A stretch of DNA of 64,000 bases from Amycolatopsis umgeniensis (GCF_014205155.1 NZ_JACHMX010000001.1:5952001-6016000), one strand, 5' to 3'; positions 49,834 through 58,608 are shown, numbered from the stretch's first letter. Notes: generated by a model not told the origin, from the sequence alone. Numbers and translations are program-made.

Positions 49834-52800
49834 CCTCGGTCAACTGCTTCCAGCTCGTCCGGGTGCCCTCCTGCGCCGCCTCCGCGAACTTCGCTTCGCC
49901 GAGGCGGCGCAGCACTGTCTGCTCGATCCTCGCCAAGTCGGGGTGGGAGCGATCCGGCAGCCCGCGCAGCTCGTCGGCCGCCCCGAGCAACCGCGCGGCC
50001 TGCTCGGGCTCGTCGCGGCGCAGGGCCAGATCCGCGACCCCGACGAGCATGTGGGCGATCAAGGGAACGTGCCGCACCTCGCTCGCCGCAGCACAGGCGG
50101 ACTCGCGGTGGGCGCGGGCCTCCTCGAGATCGTCGGAGAGATACCCCAGCAGGTCGTGGGTGATGGCCCGGACGTGCCCGAGTTCCGCCTCCTCGCCCAT
50201 CACGGTGGTCGCGAGGGTGAGCTGGCGTGTCGCTTCTTCCGCTTCACCGCGCCAGTAGGCGAGTTCCGCCCGGGAAAGGGCCAGCATGCCCAGCGCTCCC
50301 GGCCAGGTGACCCGTTCGGCGTACCGCTGCGCTTCGGCCGAGGCGGCCGCGCTGGCGTCTTCGTCGCCCAGCAGCCAGTACAGCTGCGCCTGGCGCGACC
50401 GCAACCGGATGAGGTCCTCGACGGAGCCGACCTCGGTCACGACCGTGACCGCCTGTTCGTAGTACTCGCAAGCGGTGGCGAATTCGCCGCGCGTGGCGAT
50501 CCGGTCGCCCAATTCGGTCAGGGCGAAGGAGGTCCCGAACCGTTCGCCGATGGCGCGGAACTCGGCGAGCGCCTGCTCGAGGCACACCTCCGCCTCCGGG
50601 CCGGGGTGGCCGAGCGCGATCCGCATCTTGCCGAGCTGCAGCCGGGCCAGCGCACGGACCCAGGGATCCTCGTCCGCCAGGACGGGTTCCCAAGCCGACA
50701 ACGTTTCCACTCCGCGCAGCATGCGTTCCAGCGCGACGACGAGCCCGAGCAACGGATGCTTCGACTTGCCGCTCTGGCTGAGCCGGTACGACTCGTTGAT
50801 CCATTTCGCCGCGGTGTGTTCGTCGGCGAAACCGGAGTTCACGAACAGCGAGACGAGCCCGTACACCAAGGCCGCGATGTCGTCTGGCACTTCGCCCGGC
50901 GTTTCGACGGCCGCGCTGATCAGCTCCATGCCCTCCGACCGGTGCCCGCTGAGCCACCAGTAGTAGCCGGCGGCCGCCGCGAGCCGCATCGCCGACGGGG
51001 CGTCACCCGCCGCGAGCGCGCCGCGCATCGCGGAACCGATGTTGTCGTGCTCGGCGTTGAGCGTGGCGAGCCATTCCAGTTGCTCGGAGCTGCGGAGCAT
51101 CGGCTCGGCGGCCTCGGCGAGTTCGGTGAAATGGACGAGATGCGCGTCGCGCGCCAGCGCCGTTTCCCCCGCTTCGGCGAGCCGGTGCTCAGCGTATTCC
51201 TTGATCGTGCCGAGCATCCGGTAGCGCGGCGCTTCGTCGCCCGCGGCGACCAGCAGCGACTTCTCGGTCAGCGCGGTGAGCAGTTCGAGCACCTCGTACT
51301 GCTCGACGGCCTCGCTCGCGCAGACCCGCTCGGCCGCTTCCAGGCTCGCCCCACCCGAGAACACCGAAAGCCTGGACAGGACCGTCTGTTCGGCTTCGGA
51401 CAGCAGCTCCCAGCTCCAGTCGACCATCGCGCGCAACGTCCGGTGCCGGGGCAGCGCGGTCCGGCTGCCGCCGGTCAGCAGGCGGAACCGGTCGTCGAGC
51501 CGGTTGGCGAGCTGGTCGATGGACATGGTGCGCAACCTGGCCGCGGCCAGTTCGATCGCCAGCGGCATCCCGTCCAGGATCCGGCACACGCGCGCCATCG
51601 TGGCCAGCGTGGCCTCGTCGGCCACGAGATCCTTGCGCACCGCGCTCGCCCTGTCCCGCAGCAGCCGGACGGCGGGGGAGGACTCGATCTCGGCGGGGCC
51701 GGCGTGCCGATCCGGCACGCCCAGCGGGACGACGTGCCACAACGCCTCGCCGGTGATGCCGAGCGGTTCCCGGCTGGTCGCCAGGATCCGCAGGCGGCGG
51801 CATTCCCCGAGCACGCGGTGGGCGAAGGCCGCAGCCGACTCGATCACGTGCTCGCAGTTGTCGAGGATCAGCAGTACTTCCCGCTCGCGGATCGCGGCGA
51901 TGACCCGGTCGGCGGGTTCGGCGCTCGGCGAGTCACCGAGCAAGGCGTCCCGCAGGCCGAGCGCGGCGAGCGTCGCCTGGGCGACATCGCCATCGGCGCC
52001 GATGGCCGCGAACTCCACCAGCCAGGCCCCGTCCGGCAGGTCGCCGAGCAGGGTGCGTGCGGTTTCCGTGGCCAGCCTGGTCTTTCCCGAACCGCCGGGC
52101 CCGATCAGAGTGGTGAGCCGGTGTTCGGCGACGAGGTCCCGGACCGTGGCGACGTCGGCGTCCTTGCCGACGAAGGTGGTCAGCTCGGCGCGCACATTGG
52201 TCTTGCGGTTCTCCTCCCGGCGTCCCAGCTCGCCCCGCAGCAGCGCGACGTGCACCGCGGACAGCTCCGGCGAGGGATCGACGCCCAGCGCGTCGGCAAG
52301 GGCCTCCCTCGTGCGCTGGTACACGAGCAGTGCTTCGGTGTCGCGCCCCGTGGCCGCGAGTGCCCGCATCAGCGCGGCGACGAGCCGCTCGCGCAGGGGA
52401 TGCGCGGCCGCCAGATCCGTCAGTTCGGTGACCAGTTTCGCGCCGTGGCCGAGGTCGATCTCCGCGTCGAAACGATCCTCCATGGCCGTCAGGCGCAACC
52501 CGTCGAGCCGGGTGACCGCCGCGTCGAACGCTTCGCTGTCCTGCAGGCCGACGTCCTGCATGGCCCCACCACGCCACAGGGCGAGGGCCTCTCGCAGCCG
52601 CCTCGGCTCCTCGTCGCCGCGAGCCTGGCCGACGAGGCGCTCGAACCGTACGGCGTCAACGGCTTCGGGCGCCACCTTCAGCCGATAGCCGTCCGTCTGC
52701 CCCTCGACGACCCCTTCCGGAAGTACCTTCCGCAACCGGGAAACCAAGCGCTGCAAGGCATTCGTCGCGTCAGCGGGCGGCTGCTCGCCCCAGATCCAGT

Positions 52801-52942
52801 CGACGAGCGTCGCCTTCGGGACCACCCGGCCCGGTTCGAGCGCGAGGGCGATCAGCAACCCCCGCAGCCGGGCGCCCGGCACGTCGGCGAGGACGCCTTC
52901 ATCCGTGCGAACCTCGAAGGGGCCCAGCATCCCGATCTGCAT
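49817..52942 (-). CDS. SARP-type regulator with NB-ARC and TPR-like domains (AfsR-like)
   Basis: A 1041-residue regulator. Residues 1-90 are an OmpR-like DNA-binding domain (MQIGMLGPFEVRTDEGVLAD, TLVDWIWGEQPP, VSRLRKVLPEG). Residues about 97-240 are the BTAD domain (FDAEIDLGHGAKLVTELTDL, LLVYQRTREALADALGVDPS). The ATPase region has P-loop LIGPGGSGKTRLA near 281, Walker B VLLILDNCEHV and TSREPLGI. The C-terminal 450 residues are helical TPR-like repeats without clear ligands. ATG 52942 begins the conserved domain. SARPs bind 11-bp-spaced heptamers, as found at 48051-48113, making this the likely activator of the P450 and exporter genes. Confidence 0.88.
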   Translation of the reverse strand: MQIGMLGPFEVRTDEGVLADVPGARLRGLLIALALEPGRVVPKATLVDWIWGEQPPADATNALQRLVSRLRKVLPEGVVEGQTDGYRLKVAPEAVDAVRFERLVGQARGDEEPRRLREALALWRGGAMQDVGLQDSEAFDAAVTRLDGLRLTAMEDRFDAEIDLGHGAKLVTELTDLAAAHPLRERLVAALMRALAATGRDTEALLVYQRTREALADALGVDPSPELSAVHVALLRGELGRREENRKTNVRAELTTFVGKDADVATVRDLVAEHRLTTLIGPGGSGKTRLATETARTLLGDLPDGAWLVEFAAIGADGDVAQATLAALGLRDALLGDSPSAEPADRVIAAIREREVLLILDNCEHVIESAAAFAHRVLGECRRLRILATSREPLGITGEALWHVVPLGVPDRHAGPAEIESSPAVRLLRDRASAVRKDLVADEATLATMARVCRILDGMPLAIELAAARLRTMSIDQLANRLDDRFRLLTGGSRTALPRHRTLRAMVDWSWELLSEAEQTVLSRLSVFSGGASLEAAERVCASEAVEQYEVLELLTALTEKSLLVAAGDEAPRYRMLGTIKEYAEHRLAEAGETALARDAHLVHFTELAEAAEPMLRSSEQLEWLATLNAEHDNIGSAMRGALAAGDAPSAMRLAAAAGYYWWLSGHRSEGMELISAAVETPGEVPDDIAALVYGLVSLFVNSGFADEHTAAKWINESYRLSQSGKSKHPLLGLVVALERMLRGVETLSAWEPVLADEDPWVRALARLQLGKMRIALGHPGPEAEVCLEQALAEFRAIGERFGTSFALTELGDRIATRGEFATACEYYEQAVTVVTEVGSVEDLIRLRSRQAQLYWLLGDEDASAAASAEAQRYAERVTWPGALGMLALSRAELAYWRGEAEEATRQLTLATTVMGEEAELGHVRAITHDLLGYLSDDLEEARAHRESACAAASEVRHVPLIAHMLVGVADLALRRDEPEQAARLLGAADELRGLPDRSHPDLARIEQTVLRRLGEAKFAEAAQEGTRTSWKQLTEVTLAS

Positions 52943-53037
52943 TGGGCCGATTTTGCCACGGGTGATCAGCGGGACTCCGGGCGCGGACTCGGGACTGATC
53001 AAGCGTTGGCTCTGCGTATCCCGCCGATGTCACCGAG

Positions 53038-53613
53038 CTACGACTCGCCGGTGATCCTCGCCGTGCCGAGCGAGGCCGCGGTGATCGCCCTCGCGGCGGT
53101 CTGCGTGGACGAACTGGAGGTCAGGTTGGTCAGCGAGGCGCGGTTGAGCGCGTGCACGACGAACTCGTAGGTGTTCACCGTCGAGGGCGAGCACGGTCCC
53201 TGATAGCCGTAGAGGCTCGCGCTGCCGCGGTAGTAGATCTGCCTGGCGCCCGCGGGCACCGAGGGCCGGTACGCGTGCTCGACGTTCTGGGGGAGCGAGG
53301 CCGCGGTCACCGGGATGTCGTAGATGACCCAGTGGATGAGGTTGGCGTTGTCGAGGTCGCGCATGACGATCGCGTAGCTCTTGGCCGCGGTGGGAGCGCC
53401 CGACCACGCCAAGGGCGGCGACTCGTTCTTCTTGGCGGGGTCCTGGCCGCCGCCGCTGGTGCACTCGTGGACCTTGGGCATGAGGCCGCCGTTGGCGAAA
53501 GCGGTGCTGGACAGGGCGAACGCGTTTTGCCCCGCCGAAGCCGCCGTTGCCGGAAAAAGGCCGGTGGCGCCGAGGACGAATAAGGCGCAGAACACGATTC
53601 TCGTTGTTCTCAC
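53038..53613 (-). CDS. Secreted YbhB/YbcL-type PEBP protein
   Basis: A 191-residue secreted phosphatidylethanolamine-binding-protein (Raf-kinase-inhibitor-like) family member. A signal peptide (RTTRIVFCALFVLGATGLFP, cleavage near ASA) is followed by FALSSTAFANGGLMPKVHEC, SPPLAWSGAPTAAKSYAIVM-type pocket residues, MRDLD and HWVIYDIP, and a C-terminal YEFVVHALN. The HWV and DP/YG motifs around the ligand pocket are as in YbhB. The start is GTG 53611-53613 with GGGAG upstream. The bacterial function of the family is not established. It is not clearly part of the SARP locus, although it follows it. Confidence 0.85.
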   Translation of the reverse strand: MRTTRIVFCALFVLGATGLFPATAASAGQNAFALSSTAFANGGLMPKVHECTSGGGQDPAKKNESPPLAWSGAPTAAKSYAIVMRDLDNANLIHWVIYDIPVTAASLPQNVEHAYRPSVPAGARQIYYRGSASLYGYQGPCSPSTVNTYEFVVHALNRASLTNLTSSSSTQTAARAITAASLGTARITGES

Positions 53614-53736
53614 TGGAGACTCCCGAGGCTTTTGTGGTTCCGGTGCGCGGAATTCAGCGTAGGCAGCCCGGAATGCGGCGGCTAGCGCACTTTCCCGGTC
53701 GAACGAGGTGTTTTCGCGGTACTCCGTGCGGCGATG

Positions 53737-53797
53737 GAGGTCCGTGAAGGCCTCCTTCCCTACCCTGACAGTAGGGAAGGAGGCCTTCACGGACCTC
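53737..53797. repeat. Perfect hairpin, 27-bp arms, 7-nt loop
   Basis: Arms 53737-53763 and 53771-53797 are exact reverse complements around loop CCTGACA. The arm segment GTGAAGGCCTCCTT is the same as in the hairpin at 63450-63502 and close to that at 8371-8421. Confidence 0.9.
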
Positions 53798-53873
53798 TGT
53801 TGAGGGGAAGGGCGAACGCGGCGTGCTCTCGAGCGGGTGGCCCAGAGCCTTCGGCGTCGCGGATCTTTGTGAA

Positions 53874-53911
53874 GGGGTCGTGAGTGGCAGGTCGTGTTCT
53901 GGCGTGACCGG
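53874..53911. repeat. Dispersed repeat A, copy 2
   Basis: Second copy of the stretch at 46484-46520 (GGGGTCGTGAGTGGCA start, TGTTCTGGCG middle), with a few substitutions and one extra base. Confidence 0.8.
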
Positions 53912-53931
53912 AGTGCTCAGCCGTCACAGTG

Positions 53932-53960
53932 GGTGTCGTGACCGGTCTGAGACTGGAGTG
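53932..53960. repeat. Dispersed repeat B, copy 2
   Basis: 29 bp identical to 46663-46691 except for one base in the middle (GGTCTGAG instead of GGTATGAG). Confidence 0.85.
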
Positions 53961-54032
53961 CTCCCGCGACCTGAACCCGCCACATCCGACTTACCCCCAA
54001 CAGCGCTGACTGCGGCGATGGGGGTCCGCCGC

Positions 54033-54785
54033 TCAGGCGCGCACGAGTACGGAGAAGTAGATCGGTTTGTTGGACGGGAACACTTCCCGGTCCTCTTCGT
54101 CGACCATCTTCCAGAAGATCTTGCAGTCGACCGGGCCGGTGGGCGGAGTGCTCACGGTGACCGTCACCTGCACTTGCCCCTGCGGCGCGGTGTCGTTGAC
54201 GGGGATCCGCTCCGGGGTGCGGCAGGTGCCGGGCGCGACCGGGAGATCGGTGCGGCGCAGGTAGCGCTTCCGCCACTCGACCGTGCCGGTGTTCTTGAGC
54301 TCCCACACTTTCACGAACTGCGTCCCCGGCTTGACCACGGTGTCGTCAGGGATCGTCACGTCGGCGACGAATTTGCTCGAGTCGCCGGGATGCGGCGGCG
54401 CGGCCTGGTCTTCCGGCAGCAGGATGACGACGACGGCGGCTATCGCGGCGACAAGGACGAGGGCCAACGGCACCAGGACGCGTTTTGACCGCCACTTCGG
54501 CGCGGGCGGCGCAGGGTCCGGTTCGCGGTCGGCGGAGTGAATGAGCTGGACACCCTGCCACCGGGCGTGCCACTCCTCTTCGTCACCGTCGCAGGCGCGG
54601 ACGAACTCGCGGACGGTCTCCCACGGCTGCAGCCGCCTGCCCGTGACGGTGAGGTGCAGGGTCGCGTGGGACACCGCGCCGGACTTCGCGGCCATCTTCC
54701 GGAACGACGGCTCGCCTGCCCGCGTCCGCAGCTTCCGCAGCCCGTCCATGAACGCTTCCAGCTCCGGTGTCCGTTCTCCCGGCAC
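54033..54785 (-). CDS. HTH-transmembrane protein with extracellular NBR1-type Ig-like domain
   Basis: A 250-residue single-pass protein. Residues about 5-75 form an Xre-like HTH (ELEAFMDGLRKLRTRAGEPS, SFRKMAAKSGAVSHATLH). A membrane helix follows near residue 105-125 (VLVPLALVLVAAIAAVVVIL). Residues about 140-250 match the Ig-like domain of the eukaryotic autophagy receptor NBR1 (ADVTIPDDTVVKPGTQFVKV, WELKNTGTVEW, IYFSVLVRA). Two cysteines in the outer part may pair. GTG 54785 is preferred because GAGGGGGA precedes it; a longer start at GTG 54830 lacks a ribosome site. It may sense something outside and act on DNA or a partner inside; this is inference. Confidence 0.8.
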   Translation of the reverse strand: MPGERTPELEAFMDGLRKLRTRAGEPSFRKMAAKSGAVSHATLHLTVTGRRLQPWETVREFVRACDGDEEEWHARWQGVQLIHSADREPDPAPPAPKWRSKRVLVPLALVLVAAIAAVVVILLPEDQAAPPHPGDSSKFVADVTIPDDTVVKPGTQFVKVWELKNTGTVEWRKRYLRRTDLPVAPGTCRTPERIPVNDTAPQGQVQVTVTVSTPPTGPVDCKIFWKMVDEEDREVFPSNKPIYFSVLVRA

Positions 54786-54802
54786 GCTCCCCCTCGCGAT
54801 CG

Positions 54803-54816
54803 TGTCAAACGTGACA
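54803..54816. promoter_or_regulatory. Possible operator TGTCA-4-TGACA upstream of the HTH-NBR1 gene
   Basis: A short inverted repeat 18 bp before the GTG start, with a partly similar GTCAAACGCTGTCAAC at 54911-54926 nearer the divergent gene. Both could be sites for the HTH protein itself. Arms are only 5 bp, so the call is weak. Confidence 0.35.
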
Positions 54817-55039
54817 ACGATTTTCGTCACTCTGCGCGGCCGGGTAACTATATCGCGAACTTCGTCCCGATCGCCGTGCCGACCAGCGGGATCGTCCTCG
54901 CCTCGCCGCTGTCAAACGCTGTCAACCTGCGGTTTTTGACGTCAGACGTTCCGTACAGGTGGTTCCGGACGGCCCCCCGGCCGGGCCAGTGTCGGTCACG
55001 AGCTGTTCACAGGGAGCAGCACCGAGTGAAGGAGCAGTC

Positions 55040-55858
55040 ATGCGCAAGGTGGCAACCGCCGCGATGTTCACCGCTCTGGCCGGAGCCGCGTTCGGGATGA
55101 CGGCGGGACAGCCCGCGGTGGCCGCGCCGTCGGTCAACATGGAGGCCGTGGTCAAGGCGGCCATGTGGGATCCGTACAAGGCCGACCAGTCGATCACGCC
55201 GGGTTCCGGCCCGAGCGTCAAGGTGGTCGAAGAGGCGCTGGCGGCGAAGAACATGCTCGACAAGAAGCAGGTCGACGGACACTTCGGCACCTCGACGGTG
55301 AAGGCGTACGCGAAGTACCAGAAGTCGCTGGGGCACAGCGGACTCGCCGCCAGCGGGCTGCCCGGCAAGGGCTCGCTGACCGAATTGGGCAAGGGCCGCT
55401 ACACCGTGACCGCGCCGATCGGCGTCGGCGCGAAGACCAGCCTGGACGGCAAGACGGTGAACAAGCGCACCGCCGACATGATCGCGGCCGCCGAGAAGAA
55501 GGCCGGGGTCAAGTTCACCGTCACCCAGGGCTCGTACAACGCCGGCGGTGTCGGCGCCTCGGGCGGGACGCACGACGGCGGCGGCGCGGTCGACATTTCG
55601 GTGAACAACATCTCCAACAAGAACGCCGCGGTGAAGGCCCTGCGTGAGGTCGGGTTCGCCGCTTGGCACCGCACCCCGAGCCAGGGCGACTGGGCGGAGC
55701 ACATCCACGGCATCGCGATCAGCGACACCGACATGTCGCCGCAGGCGCAGGCGCAGGCCGGTGACTACTTCAAGGGCCTCAACGGCCTGGCGAGCCACGC
55801 GAAGGACGACGGCCCGCAGGTCAAGAAGGTGACCTGGGAGGAATTCAAGCGCGGATGA
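55040..55858 (+). CDS. Secreted peptidoglycan-binding, M15-like protein
   Basis: A 272-residue secreted protein. After a signal peptide (MRKVATAAMFTALAGAAFGM, cleavage after AVAA) comes a peptidoglycan-binding-like region (SVKVVEEALAAKNMLDKKQV, HFGTSTVKAYAKYQKSLG). The C-terminal half has the M15/VanY-like zinc-site pattern GGTHDGGGAVDIS and WAEHIHGIAI, giving the spaced His, Asp and His ligands of D-Ala-D-Ala metallopeptidases, although a catalytic Glu is not obvious. AAGGAG lies 5 nt before ATG 55040. It acts on or binds the cell wall. Divergent from the HTH-NBR1 gene; a hairpin terminator follows. Confidence 0.8.
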   Translation: MRKVATAAMFTALAGAAFGMTAGQPAVAAPSVNMEAVVKAAMWDPYKADQSITPGSGPSVKVVEEALAAKNMLDKKQVDGHFGTSTVKAYAKYQKSLGHSGLAASGLPGKGSLTELGKGRYTVTAPIGVGAKTSLDGKTVNKRTADMIAAAEKKAGVKFTVTQGSYNAGGVGASGGTHDGGGAVDISVNNISNKNAAVKALREVGFAAWHRTPSQGDWAEHIHGIAISDTDMSPQAQAQAGDYFKGLNGLASHAKDDGPQVKKVTWEEFKRG

Positions 55859-55875
55859 CCGCGAGGTGACGCGGG

Positions 55876-55903
55876 AGGGCGGGCGGCTTCGGCCGCCTGC
55901 CCT
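55876..55903 (+). terminator. Hairpin terminator with TTCG loop
   Basis: A 12-bp G/C stem (55876-55887 with 55892-55903, one wobble) closed by a TTCG tetraloop, 17 bp after the preceding stop. No U-tract follows. Confidence 0.75.
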
Positions 55904-55922
55904 GCTCCGTACGATCACCTTC

Positions 55923-56324
55923 GTGGACGAGCTCATCGCGGACCTGGACACCGGCACGTTCGCGAAAGTCGACGGTTTCGCCGTCCAGCTGTTCCAGCGG
56001 GCGAACCTGCCGGGTCACGTACTGCGCTTCGTCGACGGCGGCGACGCGGTTCTCGCCGAATTCTCCTGGTGGGACCACGTGGAAGTGACCTTGCGGGGCT
56101 GGACACTCGACGACATCCCGCTGGGTACGCCGGAGGAGCCGTTCCGGGACCTCGACCAGTGCTGGCTTCTGCTGATCTGGCGTGACGGCGATGACGTCCT
56201 GATCGCCGAGACGGACGTTCCCGGGGTTCCGGGGTTCGAACGACAGTCCCGTGTGCCCGCATCGGACTACTTCGACGCGTGGAAGGCCGCCCTCACGTGG
56301 GCAAGGGCGACGGATAGCCGATGA
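55923..56324 (+). CDS. Small hypothetical protein
   Basis: A 133-residue soluble protein that I do not recognise. It is acidic and rich in Trp (SWWDHVEVTLRGW, DQCWLLLIWRDGDD), with alternating hydrophobics suggesting a beta-rich fold. GTG 55923 is preferred over GTG 55866 because the latter would translate through the hairpin at 55876-55903. TACGAT lies 7 nt upstream as a -10 box, so a leaderless transcript is likely. Its 3' end overlaps that of the convergent PQQ-propeller gene by 32 bp. Confidence 0.65.
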   Translation: MDELIADLDTGTFAKVDGFAVQLFQRANLPGHVLRFVDGGDAVLAEFSWWDHVEVTLRGWTLDDIPLGTPEEPFRDLDQCWLLLIWRDGDDVLIAETDVPGVPGFERQSRVPASDYFDAWKAALTWARATDSR

Positions 56325-57855
56325 CCGCGGCGTCACCGCCACGAGCGGCGACGAGGGCACCTGGTGCGGGGATGATCGCGTGCCGCGTCCTGCTCGACAG
56401 CAGGCTGATGGTCGTTTCGCCGGGTGGCGGCCAGTCGAGGGGGAGGCTCGACGCCGTCGAGCCGTCCAGTTCCTGACGGTGCACCACCAGCTTGCCGCCG
56501 GGTTCGGCGCACAGGCGCAGGTACGCCGTCGGGGTGGTGGCGTGCGCCCGCCGGTCCGGGCAGGCGGCGAGGTCGACAGTCACTCCTCCGTCCAACGTGG
56601 CCGCGGTGATCTTCCCGTTCTCGTCGCGTTCCGAGACGGCCACCGGGCCGAGTGTGATCCGCTTCGGCGCCCTGGGGTCCATTGTGGACACGACGGTGCC
56701 GGTGGCGGCGTCGAGCACGACGTCGGTGTTGTCGCCGGTGGCCAGCCCGGAGTACCGCAGGGTCAGGGAAACGGTGCCGCCGCCGGGGGCCGCGTGCAGG
56801 TAGTAGTCGGCCTTCTCGTCGGACGGCCGCGTCACCGGCAGCCGGTGCTCCCAGCGCGGCGTGCCGGTGCGTTCGTCCAGGCCGAGCACGCTCAGCCTGT
56901 CCTGGCAGAGCAGCGGCGCCAGCACCACGTCACGGCCGCTCGCGGGCAGCGCGAACGGCGAGACGCAGCCCGCGGGCGCTTGCCACGACCACCGCGTGTT
57001 CCCGCCGCGCAGGTCGAGCGCGTCGACGCGGAAGTTGCCGTCCCCCAGATAAGCGAGCGACGGCAGCACGGCGGAGGTCGGTGCGAGCAGATCCGCGCCG
57101 TGCACCTCCTCGATCAGCTTCTCCTGGAGCGGAACGCCGGTGAACGCGTCGAGAACGGTGAGGTGCTGACGGTCCGTGCCGCCGTCGCCGGGGGCGTAGA
57201 CGGCCAGCAGCAGAAGCCTGTCCGGAGTGGGGACGAGCGCGCGGACGTGAGCGCCGGGCCGGGCGTAGGTCCAGCGCACCGCCCCTGTCGGGCCGTCGAG
57301 CGCGGTGACCTCGCCGTCCGAGCCGGCGACCGCGACCCCGGCGCCCGCCGCGACCACGTCCAGCACCTTGGCGGGCGCCGTCCACTGCCACGGCGATGTC
57401 ACCACCTTGTCGGCGAGCGCGGGGGCAGCGATGGCCGGTGCCGTCGTGGACCGCACTGCCAGCGCGGGAACGGCTGCCACGGCGGTCACCGTTCCCGCCG
57501 CGAGCACCACCACCAACGGGACCGCGAGCCACCATCGGGTCTGCCGGGGGAGTCCGGTCGCCACCAGCGCGACGACGGCGGCGACCGCGAGCACCGCCGA
57601 CGAACTTCCCGGCGTACCGCTGCCGAGATCGGTGCTCAGGCAGTAGATCGCCCAGCCCGCGGCGCCCGCGGCGAAGATCACCGAGGCGATCTTCGCCCCG
57701 CCGGACTTTCCGAACGCCAGCAACGCCGCCAGTACCGACGCGGCCGCGACCAGTGCCACGTCGAGATCCGGCCGGTCCGGGCGGACCGCGTCACCGGACA
57801 GGAACACCGCCAGCACCGCGCAGCCCGCGGCGAGCGCCGCGACCACCGCACCCAT
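56293..57855 (-). CDS. Membrane protein with PQQ-like beta-propeller
   Basis: A 520-residue protein. The first 135 residues hold four hydrophobic helices (AAGCAVLAVFLSG, VALVAAASVLAALLAF, IASVIFAAGAAGWAIYCL, WWLAVPLVVVLAAGTVTAVA). The rest is a PQQ-like beta-propeller with repeats such as VTALDGPTGAVRWTY, VDALDLRGGNTRWSW and VLGLDERTGTPRWEH, predicted outside the membrane. No quinone ligands are conserved, so it is probably a binding or scaffold protein rather than a dehydrogenase. AGGGGCGAAAG precedes ATG 57855. Function is unknown. Confidence 0.8.
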   Translation of the reverse strand: MGAVVAALAAGCAVLAVFLSGDAVRPDRPDLDVALVAAASVLAALLAFGKSGGAKIASVIFAAGAAGWAIYCLSTDLGSGTPGSSSAVLAVAAVVALVATGLPRQTRWWLAVPLVVVLAAGTVTAVAAVPALAVRSTTAPAIAAPALADKVVTSPWQWTAPAKVLDVVAAGAGVAVAGSDGEVTALDGPTGAVRWTYARPGAHVRALVPTPDRLLLLAVYAPGDGGTDRQHLTVLDAFTGVPLQEKLIEEVHGADLLAPTSAVLPSLAYLGDGNFRVDALDLRGGNTRWSWQAPAGCVSPFALPASGRDVVLAPLLCQDRLSVLGLDERTGTPRWEHRLPVTRPSDEKADYYLHAAPGGGTVSLTLRYSGLATGDNTDVVLDAATGTVVSTMDPRAPKRITLGPVAVSERDENGKITAATLDGGVTVDLAACPDRRAHATTPTAYLRLCAEPGGKLVVHRQELDGSTASSLPLDWPPPGETTISLLSSRTRHAIIPAPGALVAARGGDAAVIGYPSPLPT

Positions 57856-57933
57856 GTCTTTCGCCCCTCGGTCTTCGCTTTTGCCGGGGCATCGTCACAC
57901 AGCCGGATCCGGGGCGAGACCGTCGAAATGACG

Positions 57934-58608
57934 TCACCGCAGGCTGGTCCGCCGCCAGTGTTCGGCGGCCTCGCTCATGTCCTGGTGCAGATGCCGGAAG
58001 AACCGGCTGGTGGCCTCCAGCCGCGCGCCCGCCGGGCCGTCGAGCAGACCGGCGCCGCGCCGGGTGACGTCCGCCCATTTGGTCATCGCTTCGAGACTGG
58101 CCTGCCAGGCCCGATAGCCGAACTGGTCGTCGACGACGTATCGCTGCCGCCTGCCCTCGCGTTCGCGGGCGATCAGGCCCCGCTGTTCGAGCCAGCCGAC
58201 GGCCTTGGAGACCGACGCCGGGCTGACTTCCAGCCTGGCGGCGAGTTCGGCGGCGGTACTGCCGCCGGTGTCGGCGGTGAACAGGCAGGCCAGCACCCTG
58301 GCCATCATCGCCGGGAGCCCGGTCGCGGCCATCGTCTCGGCGAACTCGGCCTCGAAGTCGCCCAGCGCCTCGGGGGTGCGCTCGGCGGTGGGCGGCGGAC
58401 CGGGTTTGCGCCGTCGCGCCCGCCACCGTGTCGCCAGCTGCGCCTGGTTCGCCCGGTAGCCGTGGGCGCCGCCGTTGCGCGCCACCTCGCGGATGATCGT
58501 CGATTTCGGGCGTTCCATCCGCCGGGCGATCTCGGCGTACGTGAGCCCCGCCGTCAGTCCCGAGGCGATCTGCCCGCGCTCTTCGTGGGTCAGGCGGGTT
58601 CCCGGCAC
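57934..58608 (-). CDS. GbsR/MarR-type regulator fused to an IS30-like HTH
   Basis: A 224-residue regulator. Residues 5-70 are an HTH of the type found at the N-terminus of IS30 transposases (RLTHEERGQIASGLTAGLTY, AEIARRMERPKSTIIREVAR). Residues about 95-165 are a GbsR/MarR winged helix (MMARVLACLFTADTGGSTAA, SPASVSKAVGWLEQRGLI, REGRRQRYVV). There is no transposase catalytic domain, so this is a regulator with two DNA-binding parts and not a broken element. GTG 58606-58608 has GAGAGGAG upstream. It is divergent from the SDR gene (139 bp), its likely target. Confidence 0.82.
   Translation of the reverse strand: MPGTRLTHEERGQIASGLTAGLTYAEIARRMERPKSTIIREVARNGGAHGYRANQAQLATRWRARRRKPGPPPTAERTPEALGDFEAEFAETMAATGLPAMMARVLACLFTADTGGSTAAELAARLEVSPASVSKAVGWLEQRGLIAREREGRRQRYVVDDQFGYRAWQASLEAMTKWADVTRRGAGLLDGPAGARLEATSRFFRHLHQDMSEAAEHWRRTSLR

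Larger units (their letters stand above)
53614..54032. other. Gene-free interval with hairpin and dispersed repeats
   Basis: No gene was recognised in these 419 bases. Present are the PEBP gene leader, the long hairpin at 53737-53797 and second copies of repeats A (53874-53911) and B (53932-53960). Order and orientation of A and B are the same as at 46.5 kb, but the gap between them is shorter (20 versus 142 bp). Confidence 0.75.

Noticed and set aside
57934..58608. Broken IS30 transposase
   Set aside because: Only the HTH resembles IS30; the rest is a complete GbsR/MarR winged helix and there is no DDE domain or inverted repeats nearby.
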